A stretch of DNA of 64,000 nt from CAZSAK01 sp964605155 (GTDB lineage: Bacteria; Pseudomonadota; Gammaproteobacteria; SZUA-140), in the NCBI GenBank assembly GCA_964605155.1, contig CAZSAK010000006.1, forward strand, positions 30,464 through 94,463. Reading direction: 5' to 3'. The notes below the pieces were generated by a model that saw nothing but the letters and a program-made list of their open reading frames with translations, ran no database searches and was not told the origin of the DNA. Shown here one piece after another: positions 14,067-22,619 of the stretch. A program made the position numbers and the translations under genes. Position 1 is the stretch's first letter; the number at the start of each line of letters is the position of its first letter.

Positions 14067-15338
14067 CTAATCGATATCCGGCAGATACCTGCCGCCGATC
14101 CATTTGTTCAGTCGAATCTCATCGCTCAGGCGTGGTATCTGCTCAATAAAGAGCAGTGCGGTCCTGATCAGATTAAAGGGGTTGAGCAGGTAATAGATAT
14201 ACACCCGCTTCGCGGTTACCGGAACCGAATACCTTTCAGCCAGGGTTTCCTTTGCCGGCAGCAGCCACCTGAGGACGGCTCGCACAATCCCGCGCAGCTT
14301 ATCGATGTTGACGGTATTGAGGATCTCCTCGGGTATCGCCTTGTTCATGTCGTCATGCTTCACGAGTCGTTTATACATAAGCTGTTCGAACTTGTACCTG
14401 CCCTCGGTATCATCCAGAAATTGCCGGCTGTTACTGTCATTGCTCGGGCATACATCCAGGGCGATGTTGATGGTACTGTGAATCAGATCAGTAATACGAT
14501 ATTTGTCCGCCTGTTGGCGCAGGTCATTCCAGTCAATGGCATCGCCATAGTGACGGATAACACGTGCCAGATCCGTGAGCTGCAGCCACGCAGCGGAGGT
14601 GGCAAAGAGCCCGCCGTGTGTCGGCACACGGTGTTTCAGGAAGTGCAGGCACAGGTGGAATATCAGGTCGGTGGGACATAAACTCCATGCATCGACCCTG
14701 GACAGTGTTACAGGACGCTTCCTTTGGAACCATTGTTCAATCAGCACCTCGTCCGTTAGCCTGAGCCTCTGCGGATGCCTGTCATGGGTGATATGCCAGT
14801 GAATCTCCACCGGGATATCCATCTCGGGTTGTGTATAGGTGATATGGTGATGGGTATCCAGGTAAAACTGCGGATCCTTGCTGCCCTCATGGTGATAACC
14901 GAGGTCGGTAAAGATGGCAATCACCTTGTCCAGGTCCTCTTTCCTGAACAGCAGGTCGATATCCTGCATTGGCCTCAGGCCAATATCCCCGTAAACCTCG
15001 TCAGCGAGCAGTGCGCCTTTTAATACGATACATTGGATGCCCAGTCGCTCGAAAAGCGGCATGATGCGGGTAAGGATCGCATAGATATACATATTCCTCA
15101 CCGTGATATCATCGTAGGACTTTTTGAGCTCATGCATGACCTCGGCCGGTACCTTCTCGCTGGCGGGATTGTCACGCAGGCTGCGATACAACAAGGGTTT
15201 GACGGCATACCACGAAGCCGCTGACATGATCTCATCCCAGTCGGGTGACTGCTCGATTAAATCAGCAATCTGTCGGGAGGTTGCGGATATATCCAGTCGT
15301 GTACTGAACACCAGCAACTGGTTCTCGGGTGAGAGCAT
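14067..15338 (-). CDS. Nucleotidyltransferase family protein (NTP_transf_5-like)
   Basis: A 423-residue protein. The region VLKGALLADEVYGDIGLRPM, then QDIDLLF, is the signature of the polymerase-beta-like family known as uncharacterised nucleotidyltransferases (NTP_transf_5). KG binds nucleotide, and the DID pair would hold the catalytic metals. A further conserved EIHWHITH follows. Members occur in exopolysaccharide and lasso-peptide clusters, including those with an HprK-like kinase. The substrate is unknown. The gene begins 11 bases after the thrC stop without a clear ribosome site, so it is probably translated by re-initiation from the threonine operon. Confidence 0.85.
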   Translation of the reverse strand: MLSPENQLLVFSTRLDISATSRQIADLIEQSPDWDEIMSAASWYAVKPLLYRSLRDNPASEKVPAEVMHELKKSYDDITVRNMYIYAILTRIMPLFERLGIQCIVLKGALLADEVYGDIGLRPMQDIDLLFRKEDLDKVIAIFTDLGYHHEGSKDPQFYLDTHHHITYTQPEMDIPVEIHWHITHDRHPQRLRLTDEVLIEQWFQRKRPVTLSRVDAWSLCPTDLIFHLCLHFLKHRVPTHGGLFATSAAWLQLTDLARVIRHYGDAIDWNDLRQQADKYRITDLIHSTINIALDVCPSNDSNSRQFLDDTEGRYKFEQLMYKRLVKHDDMNKAIPEEILNTVNIDKLRGIVRAVLRWLLPAKETLAERYSVPVTAKRVYIYYLLNPFNLIRTALLFIEQIPRLSDEIRLNKWIGGRYLPDID

Positions 15339-15349
15339 GTGGATGTTTA

Positions 15350-16429
15350 TCAGGCCAAGTTATCGAGTATGGCCTGCTTGACAGAGCCGAGGGTCGCTTC
15401 GATCGTAATCATGGATGACTTGCTTTGTGAAATCGCGATATCAGGATCCTTCAGGCCGTGGCCAGTCAATGTGCATATCACCTTGCAATTCTCAGGTATC
15501 CTGCCGTAGTTGATATCCCGCATTGCCCCCGCCAATGAAGTTGCCGAGGCGGGCTCACAAAAGATGCCTTCCTTTTCGGCCAGCAGTTTCTGTGCGGACA
15601 GTATCTCATCATCACTGCACTCATCAAACCAGCCATTTGATTCTTCCTTCACATTCCAGGCCTTGTCCCAACTCTGCGGATGTCCAATGCGGATGGCAGT
15701 GGCCACCGTATCCGGATTGTCGATCATGTGTCCCCTCAGAAAGGGAGCGGCCCCGCTTGCCTGATAACCGACCATAACGGGACGATTGTTGACGATCCCG
15801 TGTTCATGATATTCGCAATATCCCATCCAGTGCGCCGAGATATTGCCGGCATTGCCCACCGGCAGACAATGATACTCAGGCGCTGTGCCAAGTTCTTCAA
15901 TGATCTCGAACGCAGCGGTCTTCTGTCCCTGCAACCGGAACGGGTTGATCGAATTCACGATCGTAACCGGGGCCTCTTCTGCCACCTCCTTGACCAGCTG
16001 CATCCCGGCATCGAAATTTCCCTTTATCTGGATCACCACGGCGCCGTGCATCATGGCCTGGGCCAGTTTGCCCATTGCGATCTTGCCTTCCGGGATCAAA
16101 ACAAAGGCAGTGATTTCCGCCCGGGCTGCATAGGCGGCCGCCGATGCCGAGGTATTACCGGTCGAGGCGCAGATAATTGCACGACTACCTTCCTCGATGG
16201 CCTTGGTAACCGCCATCGTCATGCCACGATCCTTGAACGACCCGGTCGGATTCAGGCCCTCATACTTGACATAGATATCAACATCCTTGTTCAGCGTCCC
16301 CGGGATGTTGTTCAGCCTGATCAGGGGGGTGTTGCCTTCGCCAAGACTGATGATACGACTGTCATCATGTACCGGAAGGCGGTCACGGTATTTGTCTATC
16401 AGGCCCGTATAACGGCTTCTTAAGGTCAT
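15350..16429 (-). CDS. thrC: Threonine synthase
   Basis: Converts O-phosphohomoserine to threonine with pyridoxal phosphate. The 359-residue length and the motifs LGEGNTPLIRL, NPTGSFKDRGM (Schiff-base Lys) and CASTGNTSASAAAYA identify the short class of ThrC. A phosphate-binding glycine segment, VGNAGNISAHWMGY, is also present. The ATG at 16429 has AGGAG 5 bases upstream. It follows hom by 17 bases, completing an aminotransferase-hom-thrC operon on the minus strand. The nucleotidyltransferase gene follows directly. Confidence 0.97.
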   Translation of the reverse strand: MTLRSRYTGLIDKYRDRLPVHDDSRIISLGEGNTPLIRLNNIPGTLNKDVDIYVKYEGLNPTGSFKDRGMTMAVTKAIEEGSRAIICASTGNTSASAAAYAARAEITAFVLIPEGKIAMGKLAQAMMHGAVVIQIKGNFDAGMQLVKEVAEEAPVTIVNSINPFRLQGQKTAAFEIIEELGTAPEYHCLPVGNAGNISAHWMGYCEYHEHGIVNNRPVMVGYQASGAAPFLRGHMIDNPDTVATAIRIGHPQSWDKAWNVKEESNGWFDECSDDEILSAQKLLAEKEGIFCEPASATSLAGAMRDINYGRIPENCKVICTLTGHGLKDPDIAISQSKSSMITIEATLGSVKQAILDNLA

Positions 16430-16446
16430 CGGTGCTCCTGGTTGAT

Positions 16447-17763
16447 TCAGTTCTTCTTGAGGTGCTCGACACGGATGCGCGTGATCTTCCCGTTGATGGC
16501 ATCCAGGGCTTCAACGCTTTTTATGGCAGAATTCATCCTGCGTTCTGTATTCTTCTGGGTCAACATGATAATGGCGGCATCGTTTGCATCTTCCATCGGT
16601 TCCTTCTGAATAACAGCTTCGATACTGATTTCCTGATCACCGAATATACGCGTGACATCCGCCAGCACACCGGGGCGGTCGGCTGCCTGCATACGCAGGT
16701 AATAGGATGTCTGGATATCCTCGATCGGTAATATGGGTGTATCTGACAACGCCCCGGGTTGGAATGCCAGATGTGGTACACGATTTTCCGGATCTGATGT
16801 CAAGGTTCTCACAACATCCACCAGATCCGCAACCACGGCAGATGCCGTCGGTTCGGCCCCGGCCCCGGCCCCGTAATAGAGGGTCGGCCCGACTGCATCA
16901 CCTGTAACCAGTATCGCATTCATGACGCCATCTACATTGGCGATCAGTCGCCTGAATGGTATCAGGGTTGGATGTACACGCAGTTCGATCCCCTTCTCGG
17001 TCCTCCGCGCCATGCCCAGATGCTTGATGCGATATCCCAGTTGTTCGGCATAACCGACGTCTTCCCGCGTAATGTGACTGATGCCCTCGGTATACACCTT
17101 GTCGAACTGTAAAGGGATACCGAAGGCGATTGATGCAAGAATTGTGAGCTTATGGGCGGCATCGATACCTTCAATATCAAAGGTCGGATCGGCCTCAGCA
17201 TATCCCAGTTCCTGGGCTTCAGCCAACACGTCGGCGAAATCACGTCCCTTGTCACGCATCTCCGTGAGGATAAAATTTCCTGTGCCGTTGATTATCCCAG
17301 CCAGCCATTCTATACGGTTTCCCGCAAGCCCTTCGCGTATCGCCTTGATGATGGGTATGCCACCGGCAACCGCGGCCTCGAAGGCAACCATCACACCCTT
17401 TTGTTGTGCCTTGGTAAAGATCTCGTTGCCATAGAGTGCAATAAGTGCCTTGTTGGCGGTCACGATGTGTTTGCCATTGTTCATGGCGCGGAAAACCAGC
17501 TCACTGGCAGGATCATAGCCACCTATCAGCTCAACGATGATATCGACCTCGGGATCATCGACGACCTCGAATGGGTTGTTGGTTAACCTGATTCCATCAG
17601 TATTGCAGATACGTGGTCGTGACAGATCCCGTGCGGAGGCATGTGTCACGACAATACCGCGTCCCGCGCGACGCGTGATTTCATCGGCGTTGCGCGACAG
17701 CACATTGACCGTGCCGCCGCCCACTGTACCCAGCCCCAGCAGTCCTATCTTGACGGGATTCAA
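16447..17763 (-). CDS. hom: Homoserine dehydrogenase
   Basis: Reduces aspartate semialdehyde to homoserine with NAD(P)H. The Rossmann loop GLLGLGTVGGGTVNVL opens the protein; the catalytic region GIINGTGNFILTEM and YAEADPTFDIEGIDAAHK follow. The C-terminal 90 residues form an ACT domain (YYLRMQAADRPGVLADVTRI), giving threonine feedback control in the family. Length is 438 aa. The start is TTG at 17763, overlapping the aminotransferase stop as TTGA, so translation is coupled. It is a single-function enzyme, without a fused aspartokinase. Confidence 0.97.
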   Translation of the reverse strand: MNPVKIGLLGLGTVGGGTVNVLSRNADEITRRAGRGIVVTHASARDLSRPRICNTDGIRLTNNPFEVVDDPEVDIIVELIGGYDPASELVFRAMNNGKHIVTANKALIALYGNEIFTKAQQKGVMVAFEAAVAGGIPIIKAIREGLAGNRIEWLAGIINGTGNFILTEMRDKGRDFADVLAEAQELGYAEADPTFDIEGIDAAHKLTILASIAFGIPLQFDKVYTEGISHITREDVGYAEQLGYRIKHLGMARRTEKGIELRVHPTLIPFRRLIANVDGVMNAILVTGDAVGPTLYYGAGAGAEPTASAVVADLVDVVRTLTSDPENRVPHLAFQPGALSDTPILPIEDIQTSYYLRMQAADRPGVLADVTRIFGDQEISIEAVIQKEPMEDANDAAIIMLTQKNTERRMNSAIKSVEALDAINGKITRIRVEHLKKN

Positions 17764-18971
17764 CGCCCTACACCAACAACGACGTTGCTGTTATTGTCCT
17801 GTTTGAACATCTGGCGGATACCTCGTATTGCCTGACGTGTGCGGTGTTCATTTTCAATCAGCCCGAATCGTACGTGGTCATCACCGTATTCGCCGAAACC
17901 GATACCCGGCGATACTGCCACCTTTGCCTGATCCAGTAATTTCTTGGCGAATTCGAGTGAACCCAGATGACGGTATTGTTCCGGGATGGGAGCCCATACG
18001 AACATGGTGGCCTTCGGTTTTTCAACATGCCATCCGATCGAATTCAGGCCGTCACACAATACATCGCGTCGTTGTTTGTACGTCGCAACGACCTCCCTGA
18101 CGCAATCCTGCGGTCCTTCCAGCGCGGTGATGGCGGCAACCTGTATCGGCGTAAACATACCATAATCAAGGTAGGATTTTATCCGTGCCAGCGCGGCAAC
18201 CAGTTCACTATTCCCGCACATAAAACCGACCCGCCAGCCGGGCATGTTATAGCTCTTGGACAGACTGTAAAATTCCACCGCCAGATCTTTTGCGCCCGGC
18301 ACCTGCAGGATCGACGGCGCAACATAACCGTCAAACGTCAGATCCGCATAAGCGAGGTCATGCACAACCCAGATCTCATATTCCCTGGCAATCGCAATCA
18401 CCTTTTCAAAAAAAGGGAGGTCAACGGTTTGCGTGGTCGGATTGCCGGGAAAATTCAATACCAGCATCTTGGGACGAGGCCATGAATCCTTGATTGCCTT
18501 TTCAAGATCGGCAAAGAAATCGAAATGCGGTAGCAGAGGTACATGCCGGATATCAGCACCTGCGATGACAAACCCGTAGGGATGGATTGGATAGGCAGGA
18601 TTCGGCACCAGAATCGCATCACCCGGTCCTACCGTCGCCAACGCAAGGTGAGCCAGGCCCTCCTTCGATCCGATGGTTACAATGGCCTCGGTTTCCTGGT
18701 CAAGTTCAACGCCGTAACGTTGCTGATACCAGCGGCAGATCGCGCGGCGCAGCCGCGGAATGCCACGGGATTGTGAGTAACGATGGGTATCCTCCCGCTG
18801 GGCAACCTCCACCAGTTTATCCACGATATGCCGCGGCGGCGGCTGATCGGGATTGCCCATCCCGAAATCGATAATATCTTCACCACGCGCCCGGGCCTTG
18901 GCCTTCAGCTCGTTGACGATATTGAATACATAGGGTGGCAGGCGTTTAATCCTGTGAAAATCGTCTAGCAC
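17760..18971 (-). CDS. alaC: PLP aminotransferase, AlaC-type (alanine transaminase-like)
   Basis: Fold-type I aminotransferase of 403 residues. Motifs: DFGMGNPDQPPPRHIVD near the N-terminus, VPNPAYPIHPYG, NFPGNPTTQTVD, and SLSKSYNMPGWRVGFMCG with the PLP lysine. The opening RIKRLPPYVFNIVNELK is characteristic of AlaC-type enzymes that make alanine from pyruvate and glutamate. In many gammaproteobacteria it sits directly upstream of hom and thrC, as here. It overlaps hom by 4 bases. The promoter presumably lies in the 188-base spacer to the divergent gene at 19160. Confidence 0.9.
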   Translation of the reverse strand: MLDDFHRIKRLPPYVFNIVNELKAKARARGEDIIDFGMGNPDQPPPRHIVDKLVEVAQREDTHRYSQSRGIPRLRRAICRWYQQRYGVELDQETEAIVTIGSKEGLAHLALATVGPGDAILVPNPAYPIHPYGFVIAGADIRHVPLLPHFDFFADLEKAIKDSWPRPKMLVLNFPGNPTTQTVDLPFFEKVIAIAREYEIWVVHDLAYADLTFDGYVAPSILQVPGAKDLAVEFYSLSKSYNMPGWRVGFMCGNSELVAALARIKSYLDYGMFTPIQVAAITALEGPQDCVREVVATYKQRRDVLCDGLNSIGWHVEKPKATMFVWAPIPEQYRHLGSLEFAKKLLDQAKVAVSPGIGFGEYGDDHVRFGLIENEHRTRQAIRGIRQMFKQDNNSNVVVGVGR

Positions 18972-19159
18972 GCGTTCAAATCCAGATCATTCAAATAAAT
19001 GCTATGTTATCAAACTTTTAAATATTCGCCAGTGATATATCGGACAATACAGGTACGTTCATAAGCGTCCAAAAAAACCGGCACGGTTGCATCTCGGGAC
19101 AGATCACGTTACTAATAAGACACACAGCGTCACTAAAGGCTTATTTCGTTACTTCCGCC

Positions 19160-19615
19160 ATGCAAGTCAGTCTTGAGGTCAATCCAGGCAGTTACGCGAT
19201 TCACGCCTATGAACCCGGCAAGATCACCATCATTCTGCCGGCGGGTATGACAACACCGGCAGCCGATACCGCAAACAATGATAGCGAAGCGGAAGACCTC
19301 GATGTCGGACGGTCGCGCCGCGAGACACTCAACAACAGCCTGATCATCTCACCCGTCCAGTTAATCCGGGACTGGCCGCCGCAATCCTTTAACGAACTGA
19401 AGGCGGCCCATTTCTCCCAACTGACCGAACTGCGGCCCGAGATCGTACTGTTTGGCACCGGCGATGTGTTGCGCTGGCCCGAACCGGCCTTGTTGGCCCC
19501 CTTGTACCAGGAGGGAATCGGCGTGGAAATCATGGACACCGCCGCAGCCTGCCGCACATATAACATCCTGATGGCTGATGCCCGCAACTTTATTGCCGCG
19601 CTGTTGATGAAGTAA
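19160..19615 (+). CDS. Mth938-like (DUF498) domain protein
   Basis: A 151-residue protein. The core signatures are SPVQLIRDWPPQSFNEL, PEIVLFGTGDVLRWP and GIGVEIMDTAAACRTYNILM, then DARNFIAALL. This is the Mth938/NDUFAF3-like fold, whose mitochondrial relative assists complex I assembly; the bacterial role is unknown. An extra stretch of about 25 hydrophilic residues (TPAADTANNDSEAEDLDVGR) sits between the first strands. The nuo operon begins 3 kb further on, but genes between them face the other way, so I draw no functional link. Confidence 0.88.
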   Translation: MQVSLEVNPGSYAIHAYEPGKITIILPAGMTTPAADTANNDSEAEDLDVGRSRRETLNNSLIISPVQLIRDWPPQSFNELKAAHFSQLTELRPEIVLFGTGDVLRWPEPALLAPLYQEGIGVEIMDTAAACRTYNILMADARNFIAALLMK

Positions 19616-19625
19616 TGTGCAGCGA

Positions 19626-20393
19626 TCAAACCCGCCTGGGCAAGTAGCGTAATGGATCGACAGGCTTGCCGTTTCTGCGGATTTCAAAATGCAACATCAC
19701 GTGTTCGGTTCCGCTGTTACCCATCTCGGCGATGACCTGGCCGGCCTTGACTGACTGACCCTCCTTGACCAGTAATCTCCTGTTATGGGCATATGCGCTG
19801 AGGTATGTATCGTTGTGCTTGATAATAATCAGCTTGCCATAACGTACCAGGCCACTGCCGCTGTATACAACGAAACCCGCTGCCGCAGCACGCACAGGCA
19901 CCCCGCTGCGACCGCCGATATCCAGTCCCTTGCGAGCGTTGTCATTGTCGGAAAAGGTGCGCAATAGTTTGCCTTCGGCAGGCCAAACCCATGTCAGCTT
20001 ACCTGTGTTCGAAGGCGTTACCCGTGGTTGTGAACGTTGCTTGCCTGTATCCCTGGCGGAGTTATGCGCAACAGAAGGACTCTTGTCTGGAACCGGTGTG
20101 GTTGCCGGGTGATGTCGCTCCCCATTGGGCAAGGTCGAGATTGGCGGCAATGAAGGGGGTTGTGCACCTTCAGGCAAGGGGTAAACACGCAGTTTCTGAC
20201 GGGGATAGATCGTGTAAGGTGCCTTGACGCCATTCCAGTAGGCAACATCACGATAGTCCTGGCCGTACTGGAAACTGATGGAATATAGCGTTTCGCCCCT
20301 TTTCACATAGTGATATATCTGACTGCCGCACGCGTCCAACAATAACATCAGACTGATCAAACCGGCGCAGGCCCAAAGCTTGTCATGCAACAT
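19626..20393 (-). CDS. nlpD: NlpD-like amidase activator lipoprotein
   Basis: A 255-residue lipoprotein (lipobox LLLDAC), then a LysM domain (YHYVKRGETLYSISFQYGQD), a Pro-rich linker and a LytM/M23 domain. The M23 zinc ligands are lost: the HxGxD-type site reads RKGLDIGG and the final HLHFE reads MLHFEIRRNGKPV. This degeneracy is the mark of NlpD/EnvC activators, which switch on amidases at the division septum without cutting peptidoglycan themselves. It is last in the surE-pcm-yqaA-nlpD run, the usual gammaproteobacterial order (often followed by rpoS, which is not seen here). Confidence 0.93.
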   Translation of the reverse strand: MLHDKLWACAGLISLMLLLDACGSQIYHYVKRGETLYSISFQYGQDYRDVAYWNGVKAPYTIYPRQKLRVYPLPEGAQPPSLPPISTLPNGERHHPATTPVPDKSPSVAHNSARDTGKQRSQPRVTPSNTGKLTWVWPAEGKLLRTFSDNDNARKGLDIGGRSGVPVRAAAAGFVVYSGSGLVRYGKLIIIKHNDTYLSAYAHNRRLLVKEGQSVKAGQVIAEMGNSGTEHVMLHFEIRRNGKPVDPLRYLPRRV

Positions 20394-20406
20394 AATCGCT
20401 GAAGAG

Positions 20407-20985
20407 TTACAACTGTATCATGATAAAAACCACAACGGCGACAAGCACCAGGAACCATCCAAGTTTGTCGATATAGGTACGCAGAAAGCGTTCCATGCGT
20501 ACACCGCCCCACGATATCAATCCTGCAACCAGGTAAAAGCGTGCCCCGCGGCCGATGACCGAGGCAATAAAAAATGGTAACAGTGCCATCGACACAGTAC
20601 CGGCGGCAATGGTAAAAACTTTGTAAGGTATTGGTGAAAACCCGGCGACAAACACCACCCACACGCCCCATTGGTCAAACCAGTCCTTGACATGCAAAAA
20701 GGCCTCGCGATATCCCAAATCATTGATAATCGGTTCGGCCAGCTCAAAGGCGAAGTAACCGATCATATATCCGAAGATCCCGCCCGCTGCAGAAGCAACT
20801 GTGGTAAGCAGCGCGAAATGCCAGGCGCGTTTCGGTGTTGCCAGGGACATCGGTATCAGCATGACATCCGGGGGAACCGGCAGAAACGATGCTTCGGCAA
20901 AACTCAGGCCGGCAAGATACCATTGCGCATGGCGGTGTCGCGCCCACAGCAGTGCCTTGTCATATAATCTGGTAAACAGATTCAT
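20407..20985 (-). CDS. yqaA: YqaA-family inner membrane protein (DedA-like)
   Basis: A 192-residue protein with four or five hydrophobic segments. The family block FAEASFLPVPPDVMLIPM lies near residue 30 and FSPIPYKVFTIAAG near 115. YqaA belongs to the SNARE-associated/DedA superfamily, probably a lipid scramblase-like or transport protein; no substrate is established. The start overlaps the pcm stop as TAATG, so it is translationally coupled. Confidence 0.88.
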   Translation of the reverse strand: MNLFTRLYDKALLWARHRHAQWYLAGLSFAEASFLPVPPDVMLIPMSLATPKRAWHFALLTTVASAAGGIFGYMIGYFAFELAEPIINDLGYREAFLHVKDWFDQWGVWVVFVAGFSPIPYKVFTIAAGTVSMALLPFFIASVIGRGARFYLVAGLISWGGVRMERFLRTYIDKLGWFLVLVAVVVFIMIQL

Positions 20986-21644
20986 TAAAGATCCCCGGCC
21001 AGCATGGGTACAAAGCTGACCATGTCCAGCACCTCCTGTTCGTAGCCCTCTGTGGTGCGGGTTATCAGTTGTAGTTCCTGCACGCCTTTGTCACCCACAG
21101 GAATGACCATCCTCCCGCCAATTGCGAGCTGTTGCAGCAATGAATCGGGTACCTGGACGGGTGCGGCAGTGGCCAGGATGCCGTCGTACGGTGCGTGTTC
21201 AGGCCATCCCAGCCTGCCGTCAGAATGTTTGAGACGAATATTGCGTATCCCCAGTTCTTGAAATCGTCTGCGTGCCAGCTTGAGCAGGGCATTGATGCGT
21301 TCAATACTGAAGACCTCGTCCACCAGCTTTGCCAGGATCGCCGCCTGGTAACCCGATCCCGTGCCGATCTCCAGTACTTTTTTCAACGGCCCGCCGTGCA
21401 GCAATGCCTCGGTCATACGCGCAACCACGTAAGGCTGAGAAATTGTCTGGCCGGATCCGATCGGCAATGCGGTATCTTCATAGGCGCGGCTCGCGAGTGC
21501 CTCGTCAACGAACAGATGACGCGGAATTTCACGCATCACATCAAGCACTCGATGATTTTGTATGCCCTCCTCCCTGAGGCGATTTATCAACCTGTCACGT
21601 GTTCGCTGCGAAGTCATACCGATACCGAGTCGCGATGCCGTCAT
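20985..21644 (-). CDS. pcm: Protein-L-isoaspartate O-methyltransferase
   Basis: Repairs isoaspartyl residues using S-adenosylmethionine. The 219-residue sequence has the family motif GSGQTISQPYVVARMTEAL, the SAM loop VLEIGTGSGYQAAILA and the later DGRLGWPEHAPYDGILATAA. A short N-terminal extension carries MTSQRTRDRLINRL. The ATG overlaps the surE stop by 4 bases (ATGA). Confidence 0.96.
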   Translation of the reverse strand: MTASRLGIGMTSQRTRDRLINRLREEGIQNHRVLDVMREIPRHLFVDEALASRAYEDTALPIGSGQTISQPYVVARMTEALLHGGPLKKVLEIGTGSGYQAAILAKLVDEVFSIERINALLKLARRRFQELGIRNIRLKHSDGRLGWPEHAPYDGILATAAPVQVPDSLLQQLAIGGRMVIPVGDKGVQELQLITRTTEGYEQEVLDMVSFVPMLAGDL

Positions 21645-22396
21645 GATAACTTTATCCCCTGCAGCCAGTTTGAAGTGCTTTCCAGTGCCGCATGCCTGGT
21701 AAGATCGATATGCAAAGGTGTGATCGATACACAGTGATTATTGATGGCGTGAAAATCCGTGCCCGGGCCGGCATCCTGTTCCGGCCCCGACGGACCGACC
21801 CAGTAGATTACCCGACCCTGGGGATCTGAATCCTTGACCACCGGCTCGGATTTGTGACGATGCCCCAGGCGTGTCACCACATATCCCTTGAGCTGTTCCC
21901 TGGGCACATTCGGTACATTTACATTCAGAATGACATCATTGGCAAGGGTCTTGTTCTGGAGGTGATCAATCAGCTTCAACGCCACGTGGGCTGCTGTTTC
22001 ATAATGTGTAGGTATCTTTCCTGCCAGTGATACGGCGATTGCCGGCAAACCGAGAAATCGCCCCTCCATGGCAGCTGCCACCGTACCTGAATACAGGATA
22101 TCATCCCCGAGGTTGGAGCCGGCATTGATGCCGGAAATAACCATATCCGGTTCATCTTCCAACAATCCAGTGATTGCCAGATGAACACAATCCGTTGGAG
22201 TGCCGTTGACACGTATAAATCCATTATCCGATACGAATGGCCTGAGAGGATTTTCAAGCGTCAAGGAATTACTTGCACCGCTGCGGTCCCTGTCCGGAAC
22301 AACGACGGAGATTCTGGCCACTTCCTGTATGGCTTCGGCAAGACAGGATAATCCGGGAGCCAGATAACCATCATCATTACTGATCAGGATATGCAT
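21641..22396 (-). CDS. surE: 5'/3'-nucleotidase SurE
   Basis: Metal-dependent nucleoside monophosphatase. The N-terminus ILISNDDGYLAPG carries the paired Asp that bind the metal, followed by PDRDRSGASNSLTL and VVISGINAGSNLGDDILYSG, then TVAAAMEG. The length, 251 aa, is normal. It is the first gene of the surE-pcm-yqaA-nlpD operon; its promoter should lie in the AT-rich 223-base spacer to nuoN, where I see no other gene. Confidence 0.96.
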   Translation of the reverse strand: MHILISNDDGYLAPGLSCLAEAIQEVARISVVVPDRDRSGASNSLTLENPLRPFVSDNGFIRVNGTPTDCVHLAITGLLEDEPDMVISGINAGSNLGDDILYSGTVAAAMEGRFLGLPAIAVSLAGKIPTHYETAAHVALKLIDHLQNKTLANDVILNVNVPNVPREQLKGYVVTRLGHRHKSEPVVKDSDPQGRVIYWVGPSGPEQDAGPGTDFHAINNHCVSITPLHIDLTRHAALESTSNWLQGIKLS

Positions 22397-22619
22397 GTGA
22401 TCTCCATGAAATCGTTCAAAAGGGTATCAGGCTAAACATTTACAGGTGGATGATCTTTTCGATTAACGAATGCTGCCGCAATAAATCATTAATGCAGTGC
22501 AAGTAAATCAACTGCAACCGGATTATACCCGCAAGGATAGATATGCATTGCGCGACATTAAATATTACCTGCTATACTACATTAATAATAATACTTAACT
22601 ATTTATTATATTGGATATT

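Noticed and set aside
13921..14103. A 60-codon minus-strand open frame over the 9-bp repeats (LSILSILSTLSI)
   Set aside because: It overlaps the end of the nucleotidyltransferase in another frame and only translates the repeat; no ribosome site.
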